A stretch of DNA of 51,697 bases from Desulfobacteraceae bacterium (GTDB lineage: Bacteria > Desulfobacterota > Desulfobacteria > Desulfobacterales > Desulfosalsimonadaceae). The notes beneath the pieces are model-generated. The model ran no database searches, was not told the DNA's origin, and saw only the letters and a list, made by a program, of their open reading frames with translations. The DNA lies in assembly GCA_021737045.1 (NCBI GenBank), contig JAIPES010000011.1, positions 1-51,697 on the forward strand. The letters are read 5' to 3'. The position numbers were made by a program, and so were the translations under genes. This document shows positions 26,628 to 35,311 of the stretch, in pieces (position 1 is the first letter of the stretch; every line of letters starts with the position of its first letter).

Positions 26628-27827
26628 ATGGACTCTTTTGCCCGCTCCACCCCGCCGGACGAACTAAATGTCCGTGTGCAAAAGCTTCAGCAGCACATGC
26701 AGGAAAAACAGATCCAGGGCGCTTTGATTTTGCAGAATACGGATCTGTTTTACTTCAGCGGAACCATCCAGCAGGCCCATCTCTTTATTCCGGGCCAAGG
26801 CGAGGCCGTGCTCATGGTCAGAAAGGATATTGAGCGCGCCAGGGTGGAATCGGCGCTCAATCAGGTTGTTTCCTTTTCCAGCCCGAAGCAGATTCCTGAT
26901 ATCCTTGCCAGCCATGGCATCAGCATGCCGGCAAGACTTGGCATGGAACTCGATGTTTTGCCGGCAAACCTGTATTTCAATTTCATGCGGCTGTTTGAAA
27001 ACGCCGAAATCACGGATATCAGCACCGCCATCCGGATGATCCGCGCGGTGAAATCAGACTATGAAATCGATAAAATCCGCACCGCCGCCCGGTTTTCCGA
27101 CCGTCTGGCGGCCTGTGTGCCGGATCTGCTAAAAGAAGGCATACCAGAGGTGGAACTGGCCGGCCGAATTGAGGCCGAAGCCAGAAAAATGGGACACCAG
27201 GGTATTGTACGCATGCGGCTGTGGGGGGCTGAACTGTTTTACGGCCACGTTATGGCCGGTCCTGCGGCTGCCGTGCCGAGCTATCTGTCTTCACCCACCG
27301 GCGGCGCCGGGGTCAACGCATATGTGGCCCAGGGAGCAGGCATGCGGCCCGTTGGCAGAAACGAACCCGTGCTTGTGGACATGGTTTTTGCATTTGAGGG
27401 CTACAATTCCGATCACGCCCGGATTTATTCCATTGGCGAGCTTCCCGGCGACCTGATGGCCGCCCACCAGGTGATGCGCGATATCCAGGAGGCTGTGAAA
27501 AAAGCCGCGGTGCCGGGCACAGCCGCCGGCGATCTTTACGAACTGGCCCTGAACATGGCCGAAGACAAGGGCCTGGGCGACTGTTTCATGGGCACGGGTG
27601 CCCAGCGCATCCGGTTTGTGGGCCACGGCATCGGCCTGGAGCTGGATGAATTCCCCTTTTTGGCCCGGGGGCAGAAACTGGCTCTGGAACCCGGGATGAT
27701 CATCGCCCTGGAGCCCAAGGTCATTTTCCCGGAAAAAGGCGTGGTGGGAATTGAAAACACCCATGTGGTCACCCAAAACGGATTGGAACAGCTTGGCGGA
27801 TATCCGGAAGAGATAACTGTCATATGA
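26628..27827 (+). CDS. M24-family metallopeptidase (Xaa-Pro aminopeptidase-like)
   Basis: The protein has 399 residues. The N-terminal creatinase-type domain (about 1-150) starts RVQKLQQHMQEKQIQGALI. The catalytic pita-bread domain has ligands in LVDMVFAFEGYNSDHARI, VGHGIGLELDE, and ALEPKVIFPEKGVVGIE. The first metal ligands, normally two Asp, appear as VDM and SDH. It likely cleaves X-Pro peptides or acts as a creatinase-like amidohydrolase. I use the ATG at 26628 (AAAGG upstream); an in-frame ATG 66 bases earlier adds a non-homologous tail. Next to proline and amino-acid catabolism genes, a peptide role makes sense. Confidence 0.85.
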   Translation: MDSFARSTPPDELNVRVQKLQQHMQEKQIQGALILQNTDLFYFSGTIQQAHLFIPGQGEAVLMVRKDIERARVESALNQVVSFSSPKQIPDILASHGISMPARLGMELDVLPANLYFNFMRLFENAEITDISTAIRMIRAVKSDYEIDKIRTAARFSDRLAACVPDLLKEGIPEVELAGRIEAEARKMGHQGIVRMRLWGAELFYGHVMAGPAAAVPSYLSSPTGGAGVNAYVAQGAGMRPVGRNEPVLVDMVFAFEGYNSDHARIYSIGELPGDLMAAHQVMRDIQEAVKKAAVPGTAAGDLYELALNMAEDKGLGDCFMGTGAQRIRFVGHGIGLELDEFPFLARGQKLALEPGMIIALEPKVIFPEKGVVGIENTHVVTQNGLEQLGGYPEEITVI

Positions 27828-27830
27828 ACC

Positions 27831-27863
27831 AAGACGGGCCGGGCTTAAAGCCGGGCCCGTCTT
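27831..27863. terminator. Bidirectional terminator hairpin
   Basis: AAGACGGGCC pairs with the right arm GGGCCCGTCTT, extended by GGCTT/AAGCC around a one-base loop, giving a stem of about 15 pairs with one mismatch. It stands between the convergent M24 peptidase and glpV genes. T-runs are weak, so efficiency is uncertain. Confidence 0.6.
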
Positions 27864-27893
27864 GTCAGACAAATGCTTACAGTTTACTTTAGA

Positions 27894-29597
27894 TTACTGC
27901 CCTTTCCACTGTTTTAACATTTCATCATAATCCATGGTTTTGGGCTCTTTATCCGGACGCTCGGCCTTTGGCGCCCCGGGCTGGGACAGCCAGTATTCAC
28001 GGTCTTTTTTGGGATTGAGCTTCGGGGAATACTTGGGCATTTTCAGCCGGCCCATGAGTTCGTCCATCTTGTAGGCCAGATCATCCATTGCCTTCTGGGG
28101 AGTGGCATCCCCGGTGGTGACAAGGGATATGTGCTTCCACCACTGCTCTGCCAGAAGCGGATAATGGGGCACATTGGGGCCGGTGTCGGTCCACATGTGC
28201 TCCACGGGCGACTTGTAAAAGGTCACAATGCCGCCGTAGGTGCCCTTTTTCTCCTCTTCTGCAAGGTAATCGGAAAACACCGTGGATTTGCGAACCGGAG
28301 TCCGGCCCACGATAAACTTTTTCAGGCTCACGGTCTTGGACACGCAGAACTGGGCCCACAGCCAGGCCGCAGCCCGGTCATCTCCCTTGACGCTGTTTTT
28401 GAGAATCGTCCAGGACCCGGCGTCCTGATATCCCACCTTCATGCCCTCGTCCCAGTACTTGCCGTGGGGCGTGGGTGCCACCCGCCACAGGGGCTTTCCC
28501 GTGGCGTCGGTGACCGGGCTCTGATCCGAGTTGAATGCCGGATCCGACAACCAGGTAATATACTGGAAAATCCGCTGGGCAACATTGCCCCGGGAAGGCG
28601 TGGGGCCGGCCTCGGACCAGGTCATGGAGCCGGCATCCGGGGGTGCGTACTTGTCCATCCATTCAACATATTTGGTTGTGGCATAAACAGCCGCCGGGCC
28701 GTTGGCCGCGCCGCCGCGCTCCACAGAGGCGCCCACGGGAATGCGATCCTCAACCCGGATGCCCCATTCATCAACCGGCATTCCGTTGGGAAGGCCCTTG
28801 TCCCCGGCACCGGCAATGGAAAGCCAGGCGTCTGTAAAACGCCAGCCCAGGGATGGCGATTTTTTGCCGTAATCCATGTGGCCGTAGACTTTCTGCCCGT
28901 CGATCTCCCGGCCTGTGAAAAACTCGGCAATATCCTCATATGCCGCCCAGTTCACCGGCACCCCGAGCTCATAGCCGTATTCTTCCTTAAAAGCTTTTTT
29001 CAGCTCCGGATCGGTGAACCAGTCGTAGCGGAACCAGTAGAGGTTGGCAAACTGCTGATCCGGCAGCTGAAGCTGGTTGCCGTCATAATCCTGGCCGAAC
29101 TCCAGGTTTAAAAAATCGTCGAGATCCAGCATGGGATTGGTGACATCCCTGCCTTCGCCCCTGATGTACTCGCTGAAGTTCAGGGCGCTGTCAAGGCGCA
29201 GGTGCGTGCCGATGAGATCCGCATCATTGACGTAGATATCATAGAGTTTGCGGTTGGTCTGGATCTGGCGCTGGACCCGGTCGACAACCTCGCCTTCGCC
29301 GATAATGTCATGGGTGACCTTGATGCCCGTTATTTCCTCAAACGCCTGGGCCAGTACCTTGGCCTCCCATTTGTGGGTGTTGATGCCTTCGGCCACTGAT
29401 GTGATTTCCATGCCCCTGTAGGGTTCGGCGGCTTTGGCAAACCATTCCAGTTCCTTTCTCTGCTCTTTTTTCGAGAGAACAGAGGGCTGGAAAACATCTA
29501 TCCACTTGTCAATCGTATCTGCCTGTGCCGCGGCCGGCAGCAGGAAAGCCAGCGCTGTGAGCACCAGTACGATTTTTGCCGTCCATGTTCGATACAT
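27894..29597 (-). CDS. glpV: Glycerol-type ABC transporter substrate-binding protein
   Basis: The protein has 567 residues. A signal peptide ends near AAAQA (about residue 26), followed by a large family 1 extracellular solute-binding protein; at this size it matches the rhizobial GlpV type better than maltose-binding proteins (about 370). The body is rich in Trp/Tyr/Pro. It is the last gene of the importer set (glpS, glpT, glpP, glpQ, glpU, glpV), and glpK/glpAB lie across the repressor gene, so glycerol is the likely ligand. GGAGGGGGAC precedes the ATG. Confidence 0.85.
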   Translation of the reverse strand: MYRTWTAKIVLVLTALAFLLPAAAQADTIDKWIDVFQPSVLSKKEQRKELEWFAKAAEPYRGMEITSVAEGINTHKWEAKVLAQAFEEITGIKVTHDIIGEGEVVDRVQRQIQTNRKLYDIYVNDADLIGTHLRLDSALNFSEYIRGEGRDVTNPMLDLDDFLNLEFGQDYDGNQLQLPDQQFANLYWFRYDWFTDPELKKAFKEEYGYELGVPVNWAAYEDIAEFFTGREIDGQKVYGHMDYGKKSPSLGWRFTDAWLSIAGAGDKGLPNGMPVDEWGIRVEDRIPVGASVERGGAANGPAAVYATTKYVEWMDKYAPPDAGSMTWSEAGPTPSRGNVAQRIFQYITWLSDPAFNSDQSPVTDATGKPLWRVAPTPHGKYWDEGMKVGYQDAGSWTILKNSVKGDDRAAAWLWAQFCVSKTVSLKKFIVGRTPVRKSTVFSDYLAEEEKKGTYGGIVTFYKSPVEHMWTDTGPNVPHYPLLAEQWWKHISLVTTGDATPQKAMDDLAYKMDELMGRLKMPKYSPKLNPKKDREYWLSQPGAPKAERPDKEPKTMDYDEMLKQWKGQ

Positions 29598-29635
29598 GTC
29601 CCCCTCCTTGTAAAATGTTGGCGTTTACAATCTTT

Positions 29636-29699
29636 GATGGCGCCGTAAAAAGCTTTTTACGGCACCATCTGAAATCAGACTTTTTACAGTGCCGCCATC
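29636..29699. repeat. Minimal palindromic repeat (two termini back to back) plus an extra end
   Basis: Bases 29636-29669 are the two termini joined with no interior: GATGGCGCCGTAAAAAG then CTTTTTACGGCACCATC, a 34-bp near-perfect palindrome. A further inverted end (ACTTTTTACAGTGCCGCCATC) closes at 29699. It sits in the glpU-glpV gap, where it would form a strong hairpin in the mRNA just before glpV, and could act as a processing or stability element. Confidence 0.85.
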
Positions 29700-29760
29700 T
29701 TTTGCAAAAGCTTTTTTTTACCGCCGATATCACCTCCTTTTACAATGGGCGTCAATCCGG

Positions 29761-30060
29761 TTACCCCCACCGGCCCTCTGCGGCAAACCAGCCAAGCGAG
29801 ATGGCCAGGGGAATCCACAGGGCCGTATCCCCGGCTATGCCAAGCCATATCAGAAATACGGCGATCAGGGAGATGATCCCGATAAAAAACCGGTCGCCCC
29901 GGGTGGTGCGGATGGGAAGAAAGCCTTTTCCGGGCACGGACGGAGAAATCCCGTCCCAGATCCCCATAAAGGCGATGGCCGCAAACAGACCGCCGATGGC
30001 CAGCCCGCTCTGCCAGGTCCAGTACATCCATGAGGTATTGACGGCAAGCCAGTCAACCAT
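29761..30060 (-). CDS. glpU: Small membrane protein of the glycerol ABC importer (DUF2160, GlpU-like)
   Basis: The protein has 99 residues and about three hydrophobic segments (GLAIGGLFAAIAFMGIW; FFIGIISLIAVFLIWLGIAG; LWIPLAISLGWFAA). Its size, composition and position between the permease gene glpQ and the binding protein gene match the DUF2160/GlpU protein of rhizobial glycerol transport operons. GGGAGGG lies upstream within the end of glpQ. Its role in that family is not well defined. Confidence 0.8.
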   Translation of the reverse strand: MVDWLAVNTSWMYWTWQSGLAIGGLFAAIAFMGIWDGISPSVPGKGFLPIRTTRGDRFFIGIISLIAVFLIWLGIAGDTALWIPLAISLGWFAAEGRWG

Positions 30061-30063
30061 TTG

Positions 30064-30861
30064 CTATACCCTCCCCAGGGCAAACCCTTTGGCGATATAA
30101 TTGCGCACGAAATAAACCACAATGGCGCCTGGCACCATGGTCAGCACCCCGGCGGCGGCCAGCAGCCCCCAGCGCACACCTTCAGCGCCGATGCCCACGG
30201 TCAGCGTCACCACCACGGGCTTGGCATCGGTAATGGTCAGGGCCTTGGCCAGAATCAGCTCAATCCAGGAAAAGGTGAAACAGAAAAACGCTGCCACACC
30301 CACGCCCGGGGCAATGAGGGGGAAAAATATTTTGCCGAAAAACCGGGGGAAGCTGTAGCCGTCGATCAGGGCGGTTTCATCAATTTCTCTGGGGATGCCC
30401 GACATGAAGCCTTCCAGTATCCAGATGGCCAGCGGGATGTTAAACAGGCAGTGGGCCAGGGCCACGGCCAGATGGGTGTCATAGATATGCAGGGTATAGT
30501 ACAGCTCGGTAAACGGGACCATGAATACCGCGGCCGGTGCCATTCGGTTGGTCAGAAGCCAGAAAAACAGATGATGCGAACCCCGAAACTTCCACCTGGA
30601 AAAGGCATATGCCGCGGGAATGGCGGCAATAAGGCTGATCACCACATTGAGGCACACATAGATGAGCGAATTCATGAAACTGCTGCGCCACAAGGGAGAT
30701 GTAAAAATCTCCGCATAGTTTTTAAACGTCAGGTCTTTGGGAATCAGGGTCAGCTCTTTTAAAATCTCGTTGTCTGTTTTCAGCGATGTATTGATCATCC
30801 AGTAGATGGGTATAAACAGGACTACCAGGTAGCAGATCAGAAAAATATAGCGCTTCTTCAT
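30064..30861 (-). CDS. glpQ: Glycerol ABC transporter permease
   Basis: The protein has 265 residues and six membrane segments, a MalG-type permease. The coupling-loop motif IPREIDETALIDGYSFPRFF precedes the last segments and would contact the ATPases. The N-terminus YLVVLFIPIYWMINTSLK is typical of this subfamily. Its ATG overlaps the stop of glpP (4 bp), showing coupled translation. Confidence 0.88.
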   Translation of the reverse strand: MKKRYIFLICYLVVLFIPIYWMINTSLKTDNEILKELTLIPKDLTFKNYAEIFTSPLWRSSFMNSLIYVCLNVVISLIAAIPAAYAFSRWKFRGSHHLFFWLLTNRMAPAAVFMVPFTELYYTLHIYDTHLAVALAHCLFNIPLAIWILEGFMSGIPREIDETALIDGYSFPRFFGKIFFPLIAPGVGVAAFFCFTFSWIELILAKALTITDAKPVVVTLTVGIGAEGVRWGLLAAAGVLTMVPGAIVVYFVRNYIAKGFALGRV

Positions 30862-31715
30862 TGGTTTTCTCCTTTGCCGATATGGGTCATCAGCTGAAAG
30901 AAGACATAGCTGAAGACAATGACAATGAAGAGATAGATAAACGATGAGGCCCCGGCATACCCGAGCTGATAGGATTCGGCCTTCCGGGCCACGTGCAGGC
31001 TCAAAAATGTGGTGGCATCCCCGGGTCCGCCGCCGGTGAGCAGAAGGGGTTCGGCATAGATCTTAAACGAATCCATAAACCGCAGCAAAACCCCGATGAT
31101 CAAAACCGAGCGCAGCTTGGGCAGGGTCACGTAGCGAAACATCTTCCACGAAGATGCCCCGTCAATCCGGGCAGCCTGATAGAAGGCATCGGGTATGGCC
31201 TGCAGCCCGGCATAACAGAGCAGGGCCACCAAAGGGGTCCAGTGCCAGACGTCGAGCAGAAAAATGGTGGCAAAGGCATCAACCGGGTACTTGGACACGT
31301 TGAAATCATAATTGACCAGGGCCAGAAATTCCGGAATCAGGCCCACCGAGGACTGGGTGAGCACCCGGGCGATAATGCCCACCACATTAAACGGAATCAA
31401 AAGGGGAATGCCCAGCAAAACCAGGCACAGGGCCACGGCCGGACCCCTTCTGGGCATGGAAAGGGCAATGCAGATGCCCAGGGGCACTTCCACGGCCAGA
31501 ATGCCCATGCTGAAAAAAAGCTGCCGGATCAGTGCGCCCTGGAAAGCCGGATCCCGGAGCACCTCGATATAATTGTCAAATCCCACAAATGTCGGGGCGG
31601 ATCCGGCAAAGATGTAGTGCAGGGAGTAATTGATCACGGTCATCAGGGGGATAAAGGCACTGATGGACAGAATTGCCAGTGCGGGAATCTGAAACAGCCA
31701 GCCTCTGTTTTTCAT
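30858..31715 (-). CDS. glpP: Glycerol ABC transporter permease
   Basis: The protein has 285 residues, a MalF-type permease with six membrane segments. The coupling loop reads FYQAARIDGASSWKMFRYVT. It is encoded between the ATPase genes and glpQ and should form the heterodimeric pore with GlpQ. AAGGGG lies upstream of the start. Confidence 0.88.
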   Translation of the reverse strand: MKNRGWLFQIPALAILSISAFIPLMTVINYSLHYIFAGSAPTFVGFDNYIEVLRDPAFQGALIRQLFFSMGILAVEVPLGICIALSMPRRGPAVALCLVLLGIPLLIPFNVVGIIARVLTQSSVGLIPEFLALVNYDFNVSKYPVDAFATIFLLDVWHWTPLVALLCYAGLQAIPDAFYQAARIDGASSWKMFRYVTLPKLRSVLIIGVLLRFMDSFKIYAEPLLLTGGGPGDATTFLSLHVARKAESYQLGYAGASSFIYLFIVIVFSYVFFQLMTHIGKGENQ

Positions 31716-31778
31716 TGCATTTCCCCTTGAAAATGTTGTCCCCGGAAATAACCGAATTCAGGGCTTGCGGATACGGCC

Positions 31779-32873
31779 TCAGACAATTCTTTGTTCGTTA
31801 TAAAACAGGTTGACCTTGTCTTCCGGAAATTCCAGCCAGACCCGGTCTCCTTCCCGAATATTGATGGATTCGGTCACCCTGGTCTTGATCCGGGAGCTTT
31901 CCCGATCACAGGTCAGCACCCTGTAGGCGCCGGTGTCTTCGATCACTGCAACCGTAAATGCCACGGCCCGGTTTTTTTCCTCCGCAGCCACATCCAAAAA
32001 TTCCGGCCTTATGCCGAATTTGAAATCCTTTCCGTAAGAAGCCATCTTTTCCTTCATGTCTTGGCCAATGGGCAGCTCAAAGTCGGCAAATTGCAGTCTG
32101 TTCGCCTCCAGGCGGCAATCGAGCAGGTTCATCCCCGGGCTGCCGATAAAATAGCCGATAAACGGGGTGGCCGGCTGGGCGTGCAGCTCTTCCGGGCTTC
32201 CCTTTTGAATGAGGCGTCCGTCTTTGACGATGGTCACATTGTCTGCAAAGGTCAGGGCCTCGTGCTGGTCATGGGTGACATAGATCATGGTTTTTTTCAG
32301 CCGGTTCTGAACCTCCCGGAGCTTTCTTCGCAGTTCCCCCTTGAATTTGGGATCAATGACCGTCAGGGGCTCATCCAAAAGCACGGCCGCCGTATCTTCT
32401 CGCACAATGCTTCTGCCAAGGGAAATCTTCTGCTTGTCTGCGGCATTCAAACCCGTGGTCCGGAATTTTAACCGATCGGCCAGCCCGAGGACCTCAGCGG
32501 TTTCCTCCACTTTTGTTTTCACTGTTTTTTCCGGGGTTTTTTGATTGCGCAGGGGAAAGGCCAGATTGTCAAACACGTTCATGCTGTCATAGACCACCGG
32601 AAACTGAAACACCTGGGCAATTTTGCGCTCCCTGGGGGCAAGCCCTGTGACATCTTTTCCGTTGACCCGGACACGGCCGGCAGTGGGGTACAGCAGTCCG
32701 GAGATGATGTTTAAAATCGTGGTTTTGCCGCATCCGGAAGGCCCGAGCAGGGCGTTGGCACTGCCGTCGGGCCAGGAGATGTCCAGCCCGGAAACCGCAT
32801 ATTCCCGCTGGTCCTCGGGCTTCGAGGAGGAATCATAGGAATGGGAAATGCCTTCAAGCTCGATTCGGGCCAT
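31779..32873 (-). CDS. glpT: Glycerol ABC transporter ATPase with degenerate signature motif
   Basis: The protein has 364 residues. Walker A is GPSGCGKTT, Walker B is AVLLDEPLTVID, and the switch histidine is present (THDQHEAL). The ABC signature, normally LSGGQ, reads LNAADKQKISLGR, so it lacks the usual ATP-contacting glycines. A C-terminal regulatory beta domain (from about 240) is of the MalK/UgpC type. Its partner GlpS has the reverse defects, so the pair should have one full and one weak ATP site. Here glpT denotes the ABC gene of rhizobia, not the enteric G3P antiporter. GGAGAA precedes the ATG. Confidence 0.88.
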   Translation of the reverse strand: MARIELEGISHSYDSSSKPEDQREYAVSGLDISWPDGSANALLGPSGCGKTTILNIISGLLYPTAGRVRVNGKDVTGLAPRERKIAQVFQFPVVYDSMNVFDNLAFPLRNQKTPEKTVKTKVEETAEVLGLADRLKFRTTGLNAADKQKISLGRSIVREDTAAVLLDEPLTVIDPKFKGELRRKLREVQNRLKKTMIYVTHDQHEALTFADNVTIVKDGRLIQKGSPEELHAQPATPFIGYFIGSPGMNLLDCRLEANRLQFADFELPIGQDMKEKMASYGKDFKFGIRPEFLDVAAEEKNRAVAFTVAVIEDTGAYRVLTCDRESSRIKTRVTESINIREGDRVWLEFPEDKVNLFYNEQRIV

Positions 32874-32909
32874 GGTTTTTCTCCATACCCGGCAGCCGGC
32901 CTGTGCCGG

Positions 32910-34007
32910 TCAGGCAAAGGTTTTAAAGGCCAGCTGCCTTGTTTCCCTGTCAAACAGAAACAGCCGTGAAGGATCCAGGTAAACGGTTATCTGCGTTCCA
33001 ATGGGAAACCTGGTCACCTCCTGCATGAGCACCACAAACACCTGTCCCTGATGGCGGACATGCAATTCCGTATCCGAGCCGAGTTCCTCGGCCAGTTCCA
33101 CGGTGGCGGTAAAGGCAATCAGATTTTCCCCTTTTTGAGCGGCATAAAGATTGTATGCGCGGATTCCCACCAAATACTGCCCATGCGCCAGCCTGTCCCG
33201 GAATCGGGTGATATCGATTGCAATTTCTTCTGAGATGCGAAGAAAAATCCTGTCCTGCTCTGTTGTCACATCGGCTTCCATGATGTTCATGGTGGGATAG
33301 CTGAAATAGGCTCCCACTTCCACCGAGGCCGGATTCCGGTAGACATCCTGAAGGGCTCCGTACTGCAGCACCCGGCCGTCCTGGAGATAGGCCACATGCG
33401 TTGACATGGAAAGCGCATCAACGGGCTCGGGCGTGGCATAGACCACGGCCCCGCCCTTGTGGATCAGAAGGCTTTTAAGCTCCCCGCGCAGCTCCTCGCG
33501 CAGCTTATAGTCAAGGTTGGCCAGGGGTTCGTCGAGAAAAACAAACCGGGTGTCCTTGACCAGGGCCCGGGCAATGGCGGTGCGCTGCTTCTGCCCGCCG
33601 CTGACTTCTTCCGGGTAATGACCCAGCACCCCGGTCAAACCGAGAAGCTCGGCATTATGGCGCACTTTTTGATCAATGTCGGCTTTTGTATGCCGGGTTT
33701 TGGAAACCCGCAGCGGAGAGGCGATGTTTTCGTATATGGTCATGGACGGGTAATTGACAAACTCCTGATAGACCATGGCCACGTTTCTTTTCCGGACCGG
33801 AACCCGGGTGACATCGGCGCCGTCATAATGCACCCGGCCCTTATCCGGTCGGTCGATGCCGCACATGATGCGAAGAAGCGTTGTCTTGCCGGCACCCGTG
33901 GCCCCGAGAAGGGTTACAAAGGCACCGTCCTCGATTTCCATGGACACATCGCGCAAGGCGGGGGTTGCCTCGTAGGACTTTTCAATGTTGAAAACAGCGA
34001 TTCCCAT
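32910..34007 (-). CDS. glpS: Glycerol ABC transporter ATPase lacking the switch histidine
   Basis: The protein has 365 residues. Walker A is GATGAGKTT, the signature is intact (VSGGQKQRTAIARAL), and Walker B is FVFLDEPLANLD. Where the switch (H-loop) histidine is expected, YVTHDQ in its partner, this protein reads YATPEP, with Pro in place of His. A C-terminal regulatory domain follows. The start at 34007 has GGAGAA upstream and begins MGIAVFNIEKSY, the family N-terminus; an earlier in-frame start adds 17 residues with no homology. First gene of the importer operon. Confidence 0.88.
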   Translation of the reverse strand: MGIAVFNIEKSYEATPALRDVSMEIEDGAFVTLLGATGAGKTTLLRIMCGIDRPDKGRVHYDGADVTRVPVRKRNVAMVYQEFVNYPSMTIYENIASPLRVSKTRHTKADIDQKVRHNAELLGLTGVLGHYPEEVSGGQKQRTAIARALVKDTRFVFLDEPLANLDYKLREELRGELKSLLIHKGGAVVYATPEPVDALSMSTHVAYLQDGRVLQYGALQDVYRNPASVEVGAYFSYPTMNIMEADVTTEQDRIFLRISEEIAIDITRFRDRLAHGQYLVGIRAYNLYAAQKGENLIAFTATVELAEELGSDTELHVRHQGQVFVVLMQEVTRFPIGTQITVYLDPSRLFLFDRETRQLAFKTFA

Positions 34008-34183
34008 TTCAAGGTTCTCCCTGAAAAATCGCAAACCGCGTCCCGGAAATGCGGACAACCGGACAAAAAAAGCAAAAATCGCTCTATTCGGAAATTGTTA
34101 CTGTTTTGTGCCCATTGCTTACCCCATCCATATCAGATCAAACAGGATTTCACAAGTGAAAATTATAAAAAATCTTTAAAACA

Positions 34184-34195
34184 ATTTTCGGAAAT
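34184..34195. promoter_or_regulatory. Candidate GlpR box upstream of glpS
   Basis: ATTTTCGGAAAT differs by one base from the perfect palindrome ATTTTCGAAAAT found between glpR and glpA (35182-35193). A second related site, ATTCGGAAAT, is at 34087-34096, nearer to glpS. DeoR-family repressors bind repeated TTTCG-type half-sites, so these may be GlpR operators for the importer operon. Based on pattern and position only. Confidence 0.4.
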
Positions 34196-34204
34196 AATCA
34201 ATCC

Positions 34205-34266
34205 GATGCGCCTGGAAAAAGATTTTTTTACAGGCTGTGTTAAGGAAAATCAAAAAGTTATTTTTT
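34205..34266. repeat. Shortened relative of the 5767-5897 repeat
   Basis: It begins GATGCGCCTGGAAAAAG and shares TTTTTTACAGGC-GTGTTAAG and AAAATCAA-AAGTTATTT with 5767-5897, but lacks the middle and the far terminus. It ends against the glpR stop codon, between glpR and glpS. Confidence 0.6.
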
Positions 34267-34267
34267 C

Positions 34268-35107
34268 TCAGACCACGAAAAGTTCCACTTCCGCACGCTC
34301 CAGGGTCTCCATAAGCGGTGCAGGGGGCCGGCGGTCGGTAAACAGGGCGTGAATCTCTTCGATGTTTCCCAGACGCACCATGGCGTTTCTGCTGAACTTG
34401 GTGTGATCCGCGGCCAGAAACACCTTTCGGGAGTTGTCAATAATGGCCCGGGCTGCACGCACCTCCCGGTAATCAAAATCCAGCAGCGTGCCGTCGGAAT
34501 CAATGCCGCTGATGCCGATCACCCCGAAATCCACCCGGAACTGCTGGATAAAATCAATGGTTGCCTGCCCGATCAGCCCGCCGTCCCGGTGCCGCAGCAG
34601 ACCGCCGGCCACAATGACCTCAACCTGCTCGTTGGCCGACAAAATATTGGCCACGTTCAAATTGTTGGTGATCACTGTCAGGCGCTTGTGATCCACAAGG
34701 GCCCTGGCCACGGCCTCGGTTGTGGTTCCGATGTTGATGAAAACAGAGGCATTATCCGGGACCTGGGCGGCAACCAATTGCGCGATCTGCTGCTTCTGGC
34801 GGTAGCACATGATCTTGCGCTCATTGTAGGCAACGTTTTCCGTACTGGAAGCCATCCCGGCTCCGCCGTGAAACCGCTGAATCAGACCGTCTTCGCTCAA
34901 TAGATTGATATCGCGGCGGATGGTCTGGGGTGTAACAGCAAACTCCCTGGCCAGGTATTCTATGGTCACAAACCCCTGGGCCTGCACGATCCTTTGAATC
35001 CCCAAATGGCGGTCTGCCGGACTCAGGCGGGCGCCGGATCCCGGCGCTGTCCGCCCGGAACTTTTCTTTTCAACGGCCACGGGCTCAGATAAGGATCGGG
35101 ATGCCAT
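34268..35107 (-). CDS. glpR: DeoR-family repressor of the glycerol locus (GlpR-like)
   Basis: The protein has 279 residues. After a 30-residue N-terminal tail comes the DeoR helix-turn-helix (IQRIVQAQGFVTIEYLAREF, VTPQTIRRDINLL) and the family turn RFHGGA. The sensor domain has FINIGTTTEAVARAL and VIGISGIDSDGTLLDFDYRE, typical for sugar-phosphate-responsive members; in GlpR the inducer is glycerol-3-phosphate. I take the ATG at 35107 (AGGAGG upstream) over one 39 bases earlier. It lies between the divergent importer and glpABK genes, well placed to control both. Confidence 0.9.
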   Translation of the reverse strand: MASRSLSEPVAVEKKSSGRTAPGSGARLSPADRHLGIQRIVQAQGFVTIEYLAREFAVTPQTIRRDINLLSEDGLIQRFHGGAGMASSTENVAYNERKIMCYRQKQQIAQLVAAQVPDNASVFINIGTTTEAVARALVDHKRLTVITNNLNVANILSANEQVEVIVAGGLLRHRDGGLIGQATIDFIQQFRVDFGVIGISGIDSDGTLLDFDYREVRAARAIIDNSRKVFLAADHTKFSRNAMVRLGNIEEIHALFTDRRPPAPLMETLERAEVELFVV

Positions 35108-35181
35108 GGGCCCTCCTGAAAACGGTTGATTCCGGTTCTGCCGCACATTGCCGGATGTAATAAAACGAAAGATTTGTTTTC

Positions 35182-35193
35182 ATTTTCGAAAAT
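35182..35193. promoter_or_regulatory. Candidate GlpR operator between glpR and glpA
   Basis: ATTTTCGAAAAT is a perfect 12-bp palindrome, immediately preceded by TTTTC and by CGAAA at 35166-35170, giving the clustered TTTCG/CGAAA half-sites expected for a DeoR-family repressor. It lies upstream of both glpR and the divergent glpA. Confidence 0.5.
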
Positions 35194-35311
35194 TGGTACG
35201 TGACATATTGGATTATTTGTGGTATTGGTCGGGTAAGTTTTCATTTGCGCTAAAACCAGTTTAACATCCCAGGGTTGTCTTCACAAGCAAAAATCCTGTC
35301 AAGGGGGGCTG

